A stretch of DNA of 64,000 nt from Marivivens niveibacter (GTDB taxonomy: Bacteria; Pseudomonadota; Alphaproteobacteria; Rhodobacterales; Rhodobacteraceae), in contig NZ_MSPP01000006.1 of the NCBI RefSeq assembly GCF_002150005.2, forward strand, positions 62,001 to 126,000, written 5' to 3'. Position 1 is the first letter of the stretch. Each line of letters opens with the position of its first letter. The position numbers were made by a program, and so were the translations under genes. Positions 52,797 through 60,730 of this stretch are shown in pieces. The notes under the pieces are model-generated. The model saw nothing but the letters and a program-made list of their open reading frames with translations, did not search any database and was not told the origin of the DNA.

Positions 52797-53768
52797 TTAC
52801 TTCGCCAGCGCGTCGACGATCGCTTGCGCGTTGCCGCCTGTTTCGGCGATGACTGCGGCGGTAACCTCAGCCGAAAGAACGTTGAATGCTTCGGCTTGCT
52901 CTTCGGTCAGCTCAATCACTTGTTTGCCTTCGGTCGCTGCAAAAGATTCAATGCCGCCAGCTGCAACTGCCAACTGTGTTTGGTTCGCAAGGATTGATGC
53001 CGCTTTGCCAGCTGCGTCGATTGCAGCTTGTTCTTCGCTGCTTAGGTTTGCGTATGCATCGCGGTTCATCAGAATGAAGAATGGCGAATGTGTCGTGTCC
53101 ATGCCAGTGGTCAGGTAATTGGCAACTTCGCCCAGACGGAAAGCGCGGGTTGCTGTGGTGTCGATATAGGCACCATCAATAACGCCTGTTTGCATTGCGT
53201 TATAAATTTCGGTGACAGGCATAGATACTGGTGTGGCGCCCCATGCTTCGATTACTAGGCCGGCGTTGCGCGATGGAACGCGAATTTTCAAACCAGCTAG
53301 GTCGTCTGGGGAATCCACGGCAACATCACGCATGTACAATGCATTGCCTGCGTTCGACCACAGCGACACCAATTTGACGCGGCGATATTCATCTGCCAGC
53401 AGATCGATGTTTTCCCACAGATCAACTGTGCCCGTTGCTTCGTTCGTAACGCCAGGTAGTTCTGCAACTAGGGTCATCGGGAATTGCGATGCCGTGTAAC
53501 CCGCCAGCGAAATGGCCAATTCTGCAACGCCATCAACAACGCGGCTATATTGTTCTACAGGGCCTGGTCCCAATTCACCGCCAGAGTAGATTGTCACCGT
53601 GACGTCGCCGCCAGTGGCTTCGCTTACCATGTCGGCGAATGGCTGGAACGCGCCTTCGACGTAGGGGTGCATTGGCGGCATATAGTTCGCGAATTTCAGG
53701 TCTTCGGCCATTGCAGAGCAGCCCCAAACGGTGGCGGCGGTTGCAGCGATAGCAGTAAATTTACGCAT
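52797..53768 (-). CDS. dctP: TRAP transporter substrate-binding protein DctP
   Basis: The 323-residue periplasmic receptor has a signal peptide (MRKFTAIAATAATVWGCSAMAE). DctP segments include LKFANYMPPMHPYVEGAFQPFADMVSEATGGDVTVTIYSGGELG, the arginine-bearing LAGLKIRVPSRNAGLVIEAWGATPVSMPVTEIYNAMQTGVIDGAYI and LSSEEQAAIDAAGK. It belongs to a different subgroup from the lactate receptor at 12 kb. A LysR-type site and a separate palindrome lie within 120 bases upstream. Ligand unknown; an aromatic or dicarboxylate compound related to the gal pathway is inferred from context. Confidence 0.9.
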   Translation of the reverse strand: MRKFTAIAATAATVWGCSAMAEDLKFANYMPPMHPYVEGAFQPFADMVSEATGGDVTVTIYSGGELGPGPVEQYSRVVDGVAELAISLAGYTASQFPMTLVAELPGVTNEATGTVDLWENIDLLADEYRRVKLVSLWSNAGNALYMRDVAVDSPDDLAGLKIRVPSRNAGLVIEAWGATPVSMPVTEIYNAMQTGVIDGAYIDTTATRAFRLGEVANYLTTGMDTTHSPFFILMNRDAYANLSSEEQAAIDAAGKAASILANQTQLAVAAGGIESFAATEGKQVIELTEEQAEAFNVLSAEVTAAVIAETGGNAQAIVDALAK

Positions 53769-53842
53769 GTCTTTCCTCCCAATCAGACGATGAGGGCAAA
53801 TGCCCTTTCGCCACCAGTTTGTGAGAGAGGGCAGTCAATAAA

Positions 53843-53857
53843 ACCAATTCAATTGGT
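53843..53857. promoter_or_regulatory. Palindrome ACCAATT-C-AATTGGT upstream of the TRAP operon
   Basis: A perfect 7-base-arm dyad lies 75-89 bases before the dctP start, between that gene and the LysR-type site. It could be a second operator or overlap the promoter. Confidence 0.4.
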
Positions 53858-53867
53858 GGTTTTCGGT

Positions 53868-53884
53868 ATAACTTTTGGCTATAG
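53868..53884. promoter_or_regulatory. LysR-type T-N11-A site upstream of the TRAP operon
   Basis: ATAACTTTTGGCTATAG overlaps the last codons of the LysR gene and lies about 100 bases before the dctP start. Read on the minus strand the core is ATAGCCAAAAGTTAT, identical at 13 of 15 positions to ATAACCAAAAATTAT at 55117-55131 in front of the gal operon. The position fits an activator site. Confidence 0.6.
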
Positions 53885-55093
53885 TTTGTTTTCGATAGGG
53901 GTCGCTGAGCGTAGTAAATCAAGCAAAATAGACTGAGATTTCGTAGGTTCCCATTCATTACGCGTGGTTAACCCAATTGCGCGTCCGGGCCAATTTCCCG
54001 CGACATGTATCCGTGCCAATAACCCTTTTTCGATCTCAGCTTGTGCTTGGGCACCGGAAACGCAGGCAATAAAATCAGCGGTTAACAACATTTCCCGCAT
54101 AAACAGGACCGAACCGCTTTCTATAATTGACGAAGGGCGTGGGGTGTCGCTGCGTTTGAAATAGGCATCAAATTGATCCCGTGATGGTGATCCCAGCCGC
54201 GGCACGACCCAAGAGCGGTCAGTCAATTCGGACAATTCCACGCTTTGGCCCGCCAATGGATGGTCGGGTGCGCATACAAAGGCGAGATAATCCCGAAATA
54301 GTTCCTGCTGTTTTACGTCGCCGATTGGCGCAGGTGTCCGCAAGGCACCAACGATCACGTCAACCGCGCCGCGTCGTAGGCCGGTTAGCAGGTCCTCATA
54401 GGGGCCATCGTTTATCTCAATTGCCATGCGAGGCCGAATTTCGCGAAATTTGGCCAATACTTTGGGTAGTATTGCAGAACGTGACAACGGCAGGGCGCCG
54501 ATAACGATTTTGCCCGCGTCGCGTCCATCAAATTCGGCAAGATCAGCGTCTGCTTGATCGAATTCAGCAAAAGCAAGTCGCGTGGCCTGAACTAAGGCAA
54601 GGGCCGATTTGGTGGGTAACATACCCTGCTGTGCACGCTCAAATAGCGTGGAATTGCATTCTGATTCCAGCTGGCTCACGGCACGATGAATGGAAGGCTG
54701 CGATAGGCCCAACCGTTTGGCTGCAAGCGTAAAATTTTCAGCGTCCGCAACAGCGACCAACGCCTGAAGCTGCGTGTGCGTTGCTGTCACGGGCAGGCGC
54801 GGGGACAACGTTTTCAAAACAGGATCTAACAATGCAAAAGCACGTCTGACGCGTTTTGCTAATGCTTCTCCGCGTTCCGTGGGGAATGCACCTTGTCGCG
54901 TGCGTTTGAACAGCTGTCCGCCTATTTCGGTTTCCAGCTTATGTAATGTTTGGCTGACGGCGGGTTGGGATACGGAACAGATATCAGACGCTAGGGTCAA
55001 CGATTTTACGTCAGAAACCGTCAGAAATACTCTTAAATGTCTCAGGTTTCGTGAAATCGGCATATCTACATGTGATCCGTTAAAGCATGTCAT
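53879..55093 (-). CDS. LysR-family regulator with two tandem HTH domains
   Basis: The 404-residue protein is about 100 residues longer than usual LysR proteins because the N-terminal winged helix is duplicated. The first copy (about 16-76) reads LRHLRVFLTVSDVKSLTLASDICSVSQPAVSQTLHKLETEIGGQLFKRT. The second (about 106-166) reads THTQLQALVAVADAENFTLAAKRLGLSQPSIHRAVSQLESECNSTLFERA. One periplasmic-binding-like effector domain follows (about 190-395). An internal ATG (55063, MPISRNLRHL) is an alternative start. It is divergent from the gal operon and upstream of the TRAP operon on its own strand. Similar sites lie before both, so it probably controls both, like GalR-type gallate regulators. Confidence 0.9.
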   Translation of the reverse strand: MTCFNGSHVDMPISRNLRHLRVFLTVSDVKSLTLASDICSVSQPAVSQTLHKLETEIGGQLFKRTRQGAFPTERGEALAKRVRRAFALLDPVLKTLSPRLPVTATHTQLQALVAVADAENFTLAAKRLGLSQPSIHRAVSQLESECNSTLFERAQQGMLPTKSALALVQATRLAFAEFDQADADLAEFDGRDAGKIVIGALPLSRSAILPKVLAKFREIRPRMAIEINDGPYEDLLTGLRRGAVDVIVGALRTPAPIGDVKQQELFRDYLAFVCAPDHPLAGQSVELSELTDRSWVVPRLGSPSRDQFDAYFKRSDTPRPSSIIESGSVLFMREMLLTADFIACVSGAQAQAEIEKGLLARIHVAGNWPGRAIGLTTRNEWEPTKSQSILLDLLRSATPIENKL

Positions 55094-55114
55094 CAGGCGG
55101 TAGTGTAAAGCTGT

Positions 55115-55131
55115 CTATAACCAAAAATTAT
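55115..55131. promoter_or_regulatory. LysR-type T-N11-A site upstream of the gal operon
   Basis: CTATAACCAAAAATTAT contains ATAA/TTAT arms with T-N11-A spacing (55118-55130). It sits between the divergent LysR and galB-like genes, 22 bases from the upstream LysR start codon and about 75 bases before the galB-like start. It is the best match to the site at 53868-53884. Confidence 0.6.
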
Positions 55132-55205
55132 CCTAACTGGCAATAAACCAAATTGTCTGTGTCGTACCGGCATGGGACAGACTTGCGAAGCTTAGGGAGT
55201 TCGCA

Positions 55206-55937
55206 ATGACCACAAAAAAGACCGCACTTGTTATTTCTGCACATGCCGCTGATTTCGTTTGGCGCTGTGGTGGGGCCATCGCGCTGCACGCTGAAAAAGG
55301 GTACGATGTGACGGTTGCGTGCCTGTCTTTTGGCGAACGTGGCGAAAGCGCACGCCTATGGAAAGAAGGCAAGTCGCTGGACGAAGTCAAAGCGATCCGC
55401 CGCGGCGAAGCAGAGGCCGCTGCCGATGCTTTGGGCGTAGCGCGTTTGGAATGTTTTGATCTGGGTGATTATCCCCTGCATATGGAAAAAGAGGATAAGT
55501 TTAAGCTGGTTGACCTTATCCGCGACGTTCAACCGTCCTTCATGCTAAGCCACAGCCAGTATGACCCCTACAATACCGACCACATGTATATGACGCAGAT
55601 CGCGTTAGAGGCGCGGATGATTGCCCAGGCGTGGGGCCATAACCCAGGTCAAAAAGTGCTAGGTGCGCCGCAGCTGTATCTGTTTGAACCACATCAGACC
55701 GAACAGATGGGGTGGAAGCCAGACCATTTCCTGGACATCACATCTGTGTGGGACAAAAAACGCAAAGCGATGGAATGCAACCAAGGTCAGGTTCATCTTT
55801 GGGATTACTACACCCGTGTCGCGCAGCAACGGGCGAACCATTTCAAACGTAATTCGGGTGGCCAATCGGGTGGGCGTGATTGCCAATATGCTGAAGGTTT
55901 CCAAAGCATTTTCCCGCGCACTGTTGACGAACTATAA
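55206..55937 (+). CDS. galB: 4-oxalomesaconate hydratase, GalB type (PIG-L family)
   Basis: The 243-residue PIG-L/LmbE-fold zinc protein has the GalB version of the metal motif, VISAHAADFVWRCGGAIALHAEKGYDVTVACLSFGERGESARLW, with His13 and Asp16, and a second ligand region HSQYDPYNTDHMYMTQIALEARMIAQAWGHNPG. In Pseudomonas putida GalB hydrates 4-oxalomesaconate to 4-carboxy-4-hydroxy-2-oxoadipate in gallate degradation. GGGAG lies upstream of the ATG. It is first in the operon with a dioxygenase, GalC and GalD homologues, matching the lower pathway of gallate and protocatechuate 4,5-cleavage. Confidence 0.88.
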   Translation: MTTKKTALVISAHAADFVWRCGGAIALHAEKGYDVTVACLSFGERGESARLWKEGKSLDEVKAIRRGEAEAAADALGVARLECFDLGDYPLHMEKEDKFKLVDLIRDVQPSFMLSHSQYDPYNTDHMYMTQIALEARMIAQAWGHNPGQKVLGAPQLYLFEPHQTEQMGWKPDHFLDITSVWDKKRKAMECNQGQVHLWDYYTRVAQQRANHFKRNSGGQSGGRDCQYAEGFQSIFPRTVDEL

Positions 55938-55969
55938 TCGCCCTGTCGTCTGAAATCATAGGAAACGAA

Positions 55970-56938
55970 ATGTCTGATCCAACCAATCTGTCCTTTGATC
56001 TGGCGCACCTTAGCCACGTCGAAATGCTCACGAATAAATTCGAAGAAAGCCTTGCGTTTTTTACCGAAGTTTATGGGCTTGTCCTATCTGGTCAGGATGA
56101 CACGTCGGCCTATTTGCGGGCATGGGACGATTACGAATACTGCACGCTGAAACTGACCAAATCTGATACGACTGGTGTTGCGCATATCGGGTATCGCGCC
56201 GCATCGCCCGAGGCGTTAGAGCGCCGCGTTCAGATAATTCAGGACAGTGATTACAAAGTACACGGCTGGGTTGACGGGGATCTGTCCCACGGTCGTGCCT
56301 TTCGGTTCGAAGACCCGTTTGGACATGTCTTTGAAATTTTTTATGAAACCAACTGGTACGAGCCCCAAATCGAAGCCGAGCGCGCAGCTTTGAAAAATAC
56401 TGCATCGGCGTTCAAAGGCGCCGCACCACGTCGTATTGACCACCTCAATCTTTTGTCGACCGATGTACGTGAATTCAAACGGTTCATGGAAACATGTTTG
56501 GGCAGCCGCGTGACCGAATACATCGAACTGGACAATGGCCGTTTGGGCGGCTGTTGGTTTACCGTGAACAACAAAACATATGATCTAGCCTGTACCGAAG
56601 ATCATACTGATGCGACGGGGCGTTTGCACCACGTGACCTACGCAACAGACCAGCGCGAAGATATCCTGCGCGCTGCGGATATTTTCCTGCAAAACAATGT
56701 CCATATTGAAACGGGCCCACACAAACATGCAGTTCAGGGCACATTCTTCCTGTATGTTTGGGAACCTGCGGGCAACCGCGTCGAACTGGCAAATGCAGGT
56801 GCGCGGCTGATCATGGCACCCGATTGGAAACCGATCAAATGGACGCAGGCCGACCGGATGAAGGGGCAAGCTTGGGGTCTGAAAACGATTGAATCCTTTC
56901 ATACCCACGGCACCCCGCCAGTAGAAAAGGATCATTGA
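55970..56938 (+). CDS. Type I extradiol ring-cleavage dioxygenase (VOC superfamily)
   Basis: The 322-residue protein has two VOC repeats, as in catechol 2,3-dioxygenases. In the C-terminal repeat the metal triad is readable: His158 ([12 protein letters not shown]), His221 ([10 protein letters not shown]) and Glu272 ([13 protein letters not shown]), with Tyr262 and His253 at the expected spacings. The position of the usual acid-base histidine (the H-D-I-A motif) reads [11 protein letters not shown], so tyrosine replaces it. The gal operon normally uses an unrelated type II gallate dioxygenase (GalA/LigAB), which is absent here. This enzyme may be the ring opener or may act on a related intermediate. 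Substrate unknown. AGGAAA lies upstream; galC starts one base after the stop. Confidence 0.85.
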   Translation: MSDPTNLSFDLAHLSHVEMLTNKFEESLAFFTEVYGLVLSGQDDTSAYLRAWDDYEYCTLKLTKSDTTGVAHIGYRAASPEALERRVQIIQDSDYKVHGWVDGDLSHGRAFRFEDPFGHVFEIFYETNWYEPQIEAERAALKNTASAFKGAAPRRIDHLNLLSTDVREFKRFMETCLGSRVTEYIELDNGRLGGCWFTVNNKTYDLACTEDHTDATGRLHHVTYATDQREDILRAADIFLQNNVHIETGPHKHAVQGTFFLYVWEPAGNRVELANAGARLIMAPDWKPIKWTQADRMKGQAWGLKTIESFHTHGTPPVEKDH

Positions 56939-56939
56939 T

Positions 56940-57611
56940 ATGGGCGTTGTTGTTCAAAATATCGAACGGGCTGATCAAGCCGTCATCGACGCACTAGGCG
57001 CGGCGGGCGTTGCAACAGTACACGAAGCGCAAGGCCGAATTGGCTGCCTGCATTCCTACATGCGTCCGATCTATAAAGGTGCGAAAATTGCGGGTTCCGC
57101 TGTCACGATTTCGGCAGCGCCAGGCGATAACTGGATGGTTCATGTTGCGATCGAACAATTGCAGCCCGGTGATGTTCTGGTGCTTGCGCCAACCTCGCCT
57201 TGCGATAACGGGTATTTTGGCGATCTGCTTGCAACCTCGGCGCAGGCACGTGGGTGCCGTGGTTTAATCATTGATGCAGGTGTTCGTGACACTGTTGATC
57301 TGGAACAAATGGGTTTTCCTGTCTGGTCCAAAGCGGTGTCCTGCCAGGGCACGGTCAAAGCTACTTTGGGCGATGTGAACGTTCCAATCGTTTGCGCAGG
57401 TCAAACAATCAACGCGGGCGATATCATTTGTGCAGACGATGACGGTGTTTGTGTTGTTCGTCGTCAGGATGCGAATGCCGTTCTAGAGGCGACGCAGAAA
57501 CGTTTGGACGCCGAAGAGGCAAAGCGCGTGCGGCTGGCCGCAGGTGAATTGGGGCTTGATATTTACGACATGCGCCCGCGTTTAGAGGCGATGGGCCTGA
57601 AATATGTCTGA
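56940..57611 (+). CDS. galC: 4-carboxy-4-hydroxy-2-oxoadipate aldolase, GalC/LigK type (RraA family)
   Basis: The 223-residue RraA-like class II aldolase has the conserved [36 protein letters not shown], with the substrate-binding Arg and metal-binding Asp of HMG/CHA aldolases, and [26 protein letters not shown]. It cleaves the GalB product to pyruvate and oxaloacetate. Its stop overlaps the galD start by eight bases. Confidence 0.92.
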   Translation: MGVVVQNIERADQAVIDALGAAGVATVHEAQGRIGCLHSYMRPIYKGAKIAGSAVTISAAPGDNWMVHVAIEQLQPGDVLVLAPTSPCDNGYFGDLLATSAQARGCRGLIIDAGVRDTVDLEQMGFPVWSKAVSCQGTVKATLGDVNVPIVCAGQTINAGDIICADDDGVCVVRRQDANAVLEATQKRLDAEEAKRVRLAAGELGLDIYDMRPRLEAMGLKYV

Positions 57612-58653
57612 TGGCACCCCTTGCATATGGATGCGCGGGGGCACGTCCAAAGGGGCCTATTTCAACGCGGCAGACCTCCCATCTCGCGAAGCAGAACGCG
57701 ATGTGCTGTTGTTACGGATCATGGGGAGCCCTGACCCCCTCCAAATTGATGGTATTGGTGGGGCCGATCCGCTGTGTTCCAAGGTGGCGATACTGTCACC
57801 ATCCGTGCGCGAAGATGCCGACGTCGATTACTTGTTTCTACAGGTGTTTGTGGATCAACCGATTGTGTCGGATGCGCAGGCTTGTGGGAATATTTTGGCT
57901 GGTGTTGGCCCCGCAGCGATAGAAATGGGCATTGTGAAGCCCCGTGGCAATGAAACTCGGGTGCGGATTTTCATGCAAAACACAAAAGAATTATCCGAGG
58001 CGATCATCCAAACCCCTAACGGCGTTCTAACGTATGACGGTACAGCGCGCATTGATGGAGTGCCGGGTACCCATGCACCCGTTACTTTGATGTTTTCCAA
58101 TTTGGCAGGATCTATGTGCTCGGCGCTGTTGCCGACTGGGAATAGCGTTGATGTAATTGATGGCGTGCAATGCACGTTGATCGATAATGGCATGCCAGTT
58201 GTCGTCATGCGCGCCGATGCATTCGGTCTGACGGGTTTTGAAACTCGCGAAGAACTGGATTCCAATAGCGATCTGAAATCACGGATTGAGGCGATCCGTT
58301 TGAAGGCTGGCGATATGATGGGCTTGGGCGACGTGGCCGAAAAATCGGTCCCAAAAATGACTCTGGTTAGTCCCGCAGAGCATGGTGGTGTGATTAACAC
58401 GCGCAGCTTTATACCCCATCGTTGTCATGCATCGATTGGTGTCTTTGCGGCCGTTTCGGTAGCAACGGCTTGCACGCTGCCGAATGCTCCCGCTGCAGAT
58501 TTGGCGAATTTGCCGACAGGTGATGTATTTTCGATCGAACACCCGACTGGTGCTGCTGATGTTGTGATCACTCGGGATGAAAAAGGCGCTGTGATCGGTG
58601 CGGGAACATTGCGCACCGCGCGAAAGTTATTTCAGGGATTTGTTTTCGGCTAA
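57604..58653 (+). CDS. galD: 4-oxalomesaconate tautomerase, GalD type (PrpF family)
   Basis: The 349-residue PrpF/DapF-fold isomerase begins [20 protein letters not shown], typical of GalD. It has [29 protein letters not shown]-like segments, [16 protein letters not shown] with the catalytic Cys region, and a second catalytic region near [18 protein letters not shown]. GalD interconverts the keto and enol forms of 4-oxalomesaconate before GalB hydration. Its last four bases overlap the end of the convergent LysR gene, so no separate terminator fits there. Confidence 0.92.
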   Translation: MSDGTPCIWMRGGTSKGAYFNAADLPSREAERDVLLLRIMGSPDPLQIDGIGGADPLCSKVAILSPSVREDADVDYLFLQVFVDQPIVSDAQACGNILAGVGPAAIEMGIVKPRGNETRVRIFMQNTKELSEAIIQTPNGVLTYDGTARIDGVPGTHAPVTLMFSNLAGSMCSALLPTGNSVDVIDGVQCTLIDNGMPVVVMRADAFGLTGFETREELDSNSDLKSRIEAIRLKAGDMMGLGDVAEKSVPKMTLVSPAEHGGVINTRSFIPHRCHASIGVFAAVSVATACTLPNAPAADLANLPTGDVFSIEHPTGAADVVITRDEKGAVIGAGTLRTARKLFQGFVFG

Positions 58654-59555
58654 AGCGCTGCGTGTGAATTGGAGCGTAGCCGGACAGAGGCAAATTCAAT
58701 AAAAGCAGTAACGCGTCGCGGAGCTGTTCGGTTGGGCCAACGCAAAATGTTTACCGGTATTCCGGTGTTATCAGCTTTGGGAATAACAGGTACTAATTGG
58801 CCTTTTGCGATGGCTTCTGCGGCCTGATACCCGATGACACGCGTTATGCCCAAACCATTCACAGCCGCACTGACTGCGGCCTCGGCTGAGTTGACTGTAA
58901 GGCGTGGCCGAACTCGTATCGTTTTGCGGCCGTGTTCAGAATGGTCATAGGTCCAGCGCAGACCACTTGGCGGTGCGGCAAAGCAAATACAAACGTGGCT
59001 GTTTAGGTCGGATGGCTTTTGGGGCGTGGGATATTTGGCAAGGTACGAAGGCGCAGCACAGGTCACCATTCGCTGCGATCCGATAAATGTCGCCAAATGG
59101 CCTGAATCCCGTAAGGCGCCGATCCTGACGGCCAAATCTACGCCTTCTTCAATCATATCAACCCGTCGATCCTGCAAAAGCAGACGTATATCGATATTGG
59201 AATGTTGTTCCAGAAAATCTGTCACGATAGGCAGGACATGAATTTTTCCAAAGGTTTCGGGCGCTGTGATCGTGATTGTGCCGTTCAAATCGCTGATTTG
59301 TCCTGAAATCCGTGCCTCGGCCTGATCAATGTCGTCAATGATCAACCGACAGGCCGTTAGATATTCGCGACCTTCCGGCGTTAATTCCATGCGACGGGCA
59401 GAACGCGTTATCAAGGCAAGGCCCAGGTGTTGTTCCAACTGGCTCAGCTGGCGGCTGATGTTGGTCAGCGGAGTGTCCATTTCGCGGGCGGCAGCGGACA
59501 AACTGCCCGCCCGTGCAACGGTGCTGAAAACCTGCATGGCGCGTAATTTGTCCAT
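58650..59555 (-). CDS. LysR-family regulator (single HTH)
   Basis: The 301-residue protein has a standard N-terminal HTH (MDKLRAMQVFSTVARAGSLSAAAREMDTPLTNISRQLSQLEQHLGLALITRSARRMELT) and an effector domain with GTITITAPETFGKIHVLPIVTDFLEQHSNIDIRLLLQDRRVDMIEEGVDLAVRIG. This is the DmlR/CrgA-like group. It is divergent from the GST-glyoxalase pair, which it may control. A TTTCCA dyad lies just upstream of its start. Confidence 0.9.
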   Translation of the reverse strand: MDKLRAMQVFSTVARAGSLSAAAREMDTPLTNISRQLSQLEQHLGLALITRSARRMELTPEGREYLTACRLIIDDIDQAEARISGQISDLNGTITITAPETFGKIHVLPIVTDFLEQHSNIDIRLLLQDRRVDMIEEGVDLAVRIGALRDSGHLATFIGSQRMVTCAAPSYLAKYPTPQKPSDLNSHVCICFAAPPSGLRWTYDHSEHGRKTIRVRPRLTVNSAEAAVSAAVNGLGITRVIGYQAAEAIAKGQLVPVIPKADNTGIPVNILRWPNRTAPRRVTAFIEFASVRLRSNSHAAL

Positions 59556-59563
59556 CTACGACC

Positions 59564-59580
59564 TTTCCAAAAAATGGAAA
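59564..59580. promoter_or_regulatory. Dyad TTTCCA-AAAAA-TGGAAA, probable LysR autoregulatory site
   Basis: The 17-base dyad with perfect 6-base arms starts nine bases upstream of the LysR start codon in the 139-base divergent gap to the GST gene. A TATAAC further along may be the -10 of the GST promoter. Confidence 0.5.
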
Positions 59581-59694
59581 CATATAATCCGTAACAACCG
59601 ACTATCGGAATGCAGGCAAAGGCGAAACACTACCTTAGTCCTGTCGCTATAACGCTTTGATGCGACAACACTTGCACCGATTGGGAGGAAAACG

Positions 59695-60288
59695 ATGCAA
59701 CTATACGACCTAGAGCTATCGGGTAACTGCTACAAAGTACGCCTGTTTCTGTCGCTGATTGGTCAGCCCTATGAACTGATTCCTGTTGATTTTTTAGGGG
59801 GCGCTCACAAAAAGCCGCCGTTGTCGGATATGAACCCATTTTGTGAAATTCCAATTTTGACGGACGGAGCTCTGACTCTGCGCGATAGTCAGGCCATTCT
59901 GATTTACCTAGCGCGCCAATACGGCGGAGAAGCGTGGCTGCCGACCGAAGCTGCATCCATGGCTCAGGTCATGGAGTGGGTGATGATGGCCGAAAACGAA
60001 ATTGCACGCGGCCCGAATGATGCGCGGTTGCACGACAAATTTGGATATGAATTAGACCACGGGCTCGCCGTAGACAAAGCAAAGCGAGTCCTATCATTGC
60101 TAGAGGCCCAGCTGGAAGGGAAAGAATGGCTCGCGCTAGATCGGCCAACAATCGCGGATATTGCCTGTTTCCCTTATGTTGCATTGGGACATGAAGGCCG
60201 TATTCCAGTGGGCGATCATCCAAATGTCGCTGCATGGATCAATCGGATCAAATCATTGCCGCGGTTCGTGACTATGCCAGAGCTATAA
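59695..60288 (+). CDS. Glutathione S-transferase family protein
   Basis: The 197-residue protein has an N-terminal thioredoxin fold (MQLYDLELSGNCYKVRLFLSLIGQPYELIPVDFLGGAHKKPPLSDMNPFCEIPILTDGALTLRDSQAILIYLARQYG) and a helical C-terminal domain with ALDRPTIADIACFPYVALGHEG. It is likely cytosolic and acts in detoxification or glutathione-dependent metabolism; the substrate is unknown. GGGAGG precedes the ATG, and a glyoxalase-fold gene follows after three bases. Confidence 0.9.
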   Translation: MQLYDLELSGNCYKVRLFLSLIGQPYELIPVDFLGGAHKKPPLSDMNPFCEIPILTDGALTLRDSQAILIYLARQYGGEAWLPTEAASMAQVMEWVMMAENEIARGPNDARLHDKFGYELDHGLAVDKAKRVLSLLEAQLEGKEWLALDRPTIADIACFPYVALGHEGRIPVGDHPNVAAWINRIKSLPRFVTMPEL

Positions 60289-60291
60289 TTC

Positions 60292-60690
60292 ATGGGGTTT
60301 TCTATCACGCAATATGAACACGTCGGGATACGCGTCACAGATCGCGATCGCGCGATTGCTTTCTACCAGTCTCTTGGTTGGCGCGAAGAAGTGAACCTAC
60401 CTCAGTACCATGCAAATGAAATGGTCAATGACGCGGGCGTTTATATCAACCTGATTTTCAATGGTGCAAAACAGCCTGACAATCGTAACGTGCTACAGGA
60501 TGAGCCAGTGAAACTGGCGGGGTTCACCCATGCTGCATTTGTCGTGACTGACATGGATGATTTGATCGCGATGTTTGAAAAGAATGCGATCAACATCACT
60601 GGAGGGCCTTTGATTTATAGCGACCGCAGGCGAGTCATTTTCATCCGCGACCCTGATGGTAACGTACTAGAGTTTAATGAATTATTATGA
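60292..60690 (+). CDS. VOC/glyoxalase-bleomycin-resistance fold protein
   Basis: The 132-residue protein has a single VOC domain: EHVGIRVTDRDRAIAFYQSLGWREEVNLP, then KLAGFTHAAFVVTDMDDLIAMFEKN and FIRDPDGNVLEFNELL. The metal-ligand positions (His near the start, Glu at the end) are kept. It pairs with the GST gene upstream, suggesting a glutathione-linked detoxification step. A strong terminator follows. Confidence 0.88.
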   Translation: MGFSITQYEHVGIRVTDRDRAIAFYQSLGWREEVNLPQYHANEMVNDAGVYINLIFNGAKQPDNRNVLQDEPVKLAGFTHAAFVVTDMDDLIAMFEKNAINITGGPLIYSDRRRVIFIRDPDGNVLEFNELL

Positions 60691-60692
60691 TC

Positions 60693-60724
60693 AAAGGCCC
60701 GATTGGATGATCAATCGGGCCTTT
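60693..60724. terminator. Bidirectional rho-independent terminator
   Basis: AAAGGCCCGATTG and CAATCGGGCCTTT form a perfect 13-bp stem with a GATGAT loop between the convergent glyoxalase-fold and rhaI genes. T-rich flanks suit both directions. Confidence 0.93.
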
Positions 60725-60730
60725 AATTTG

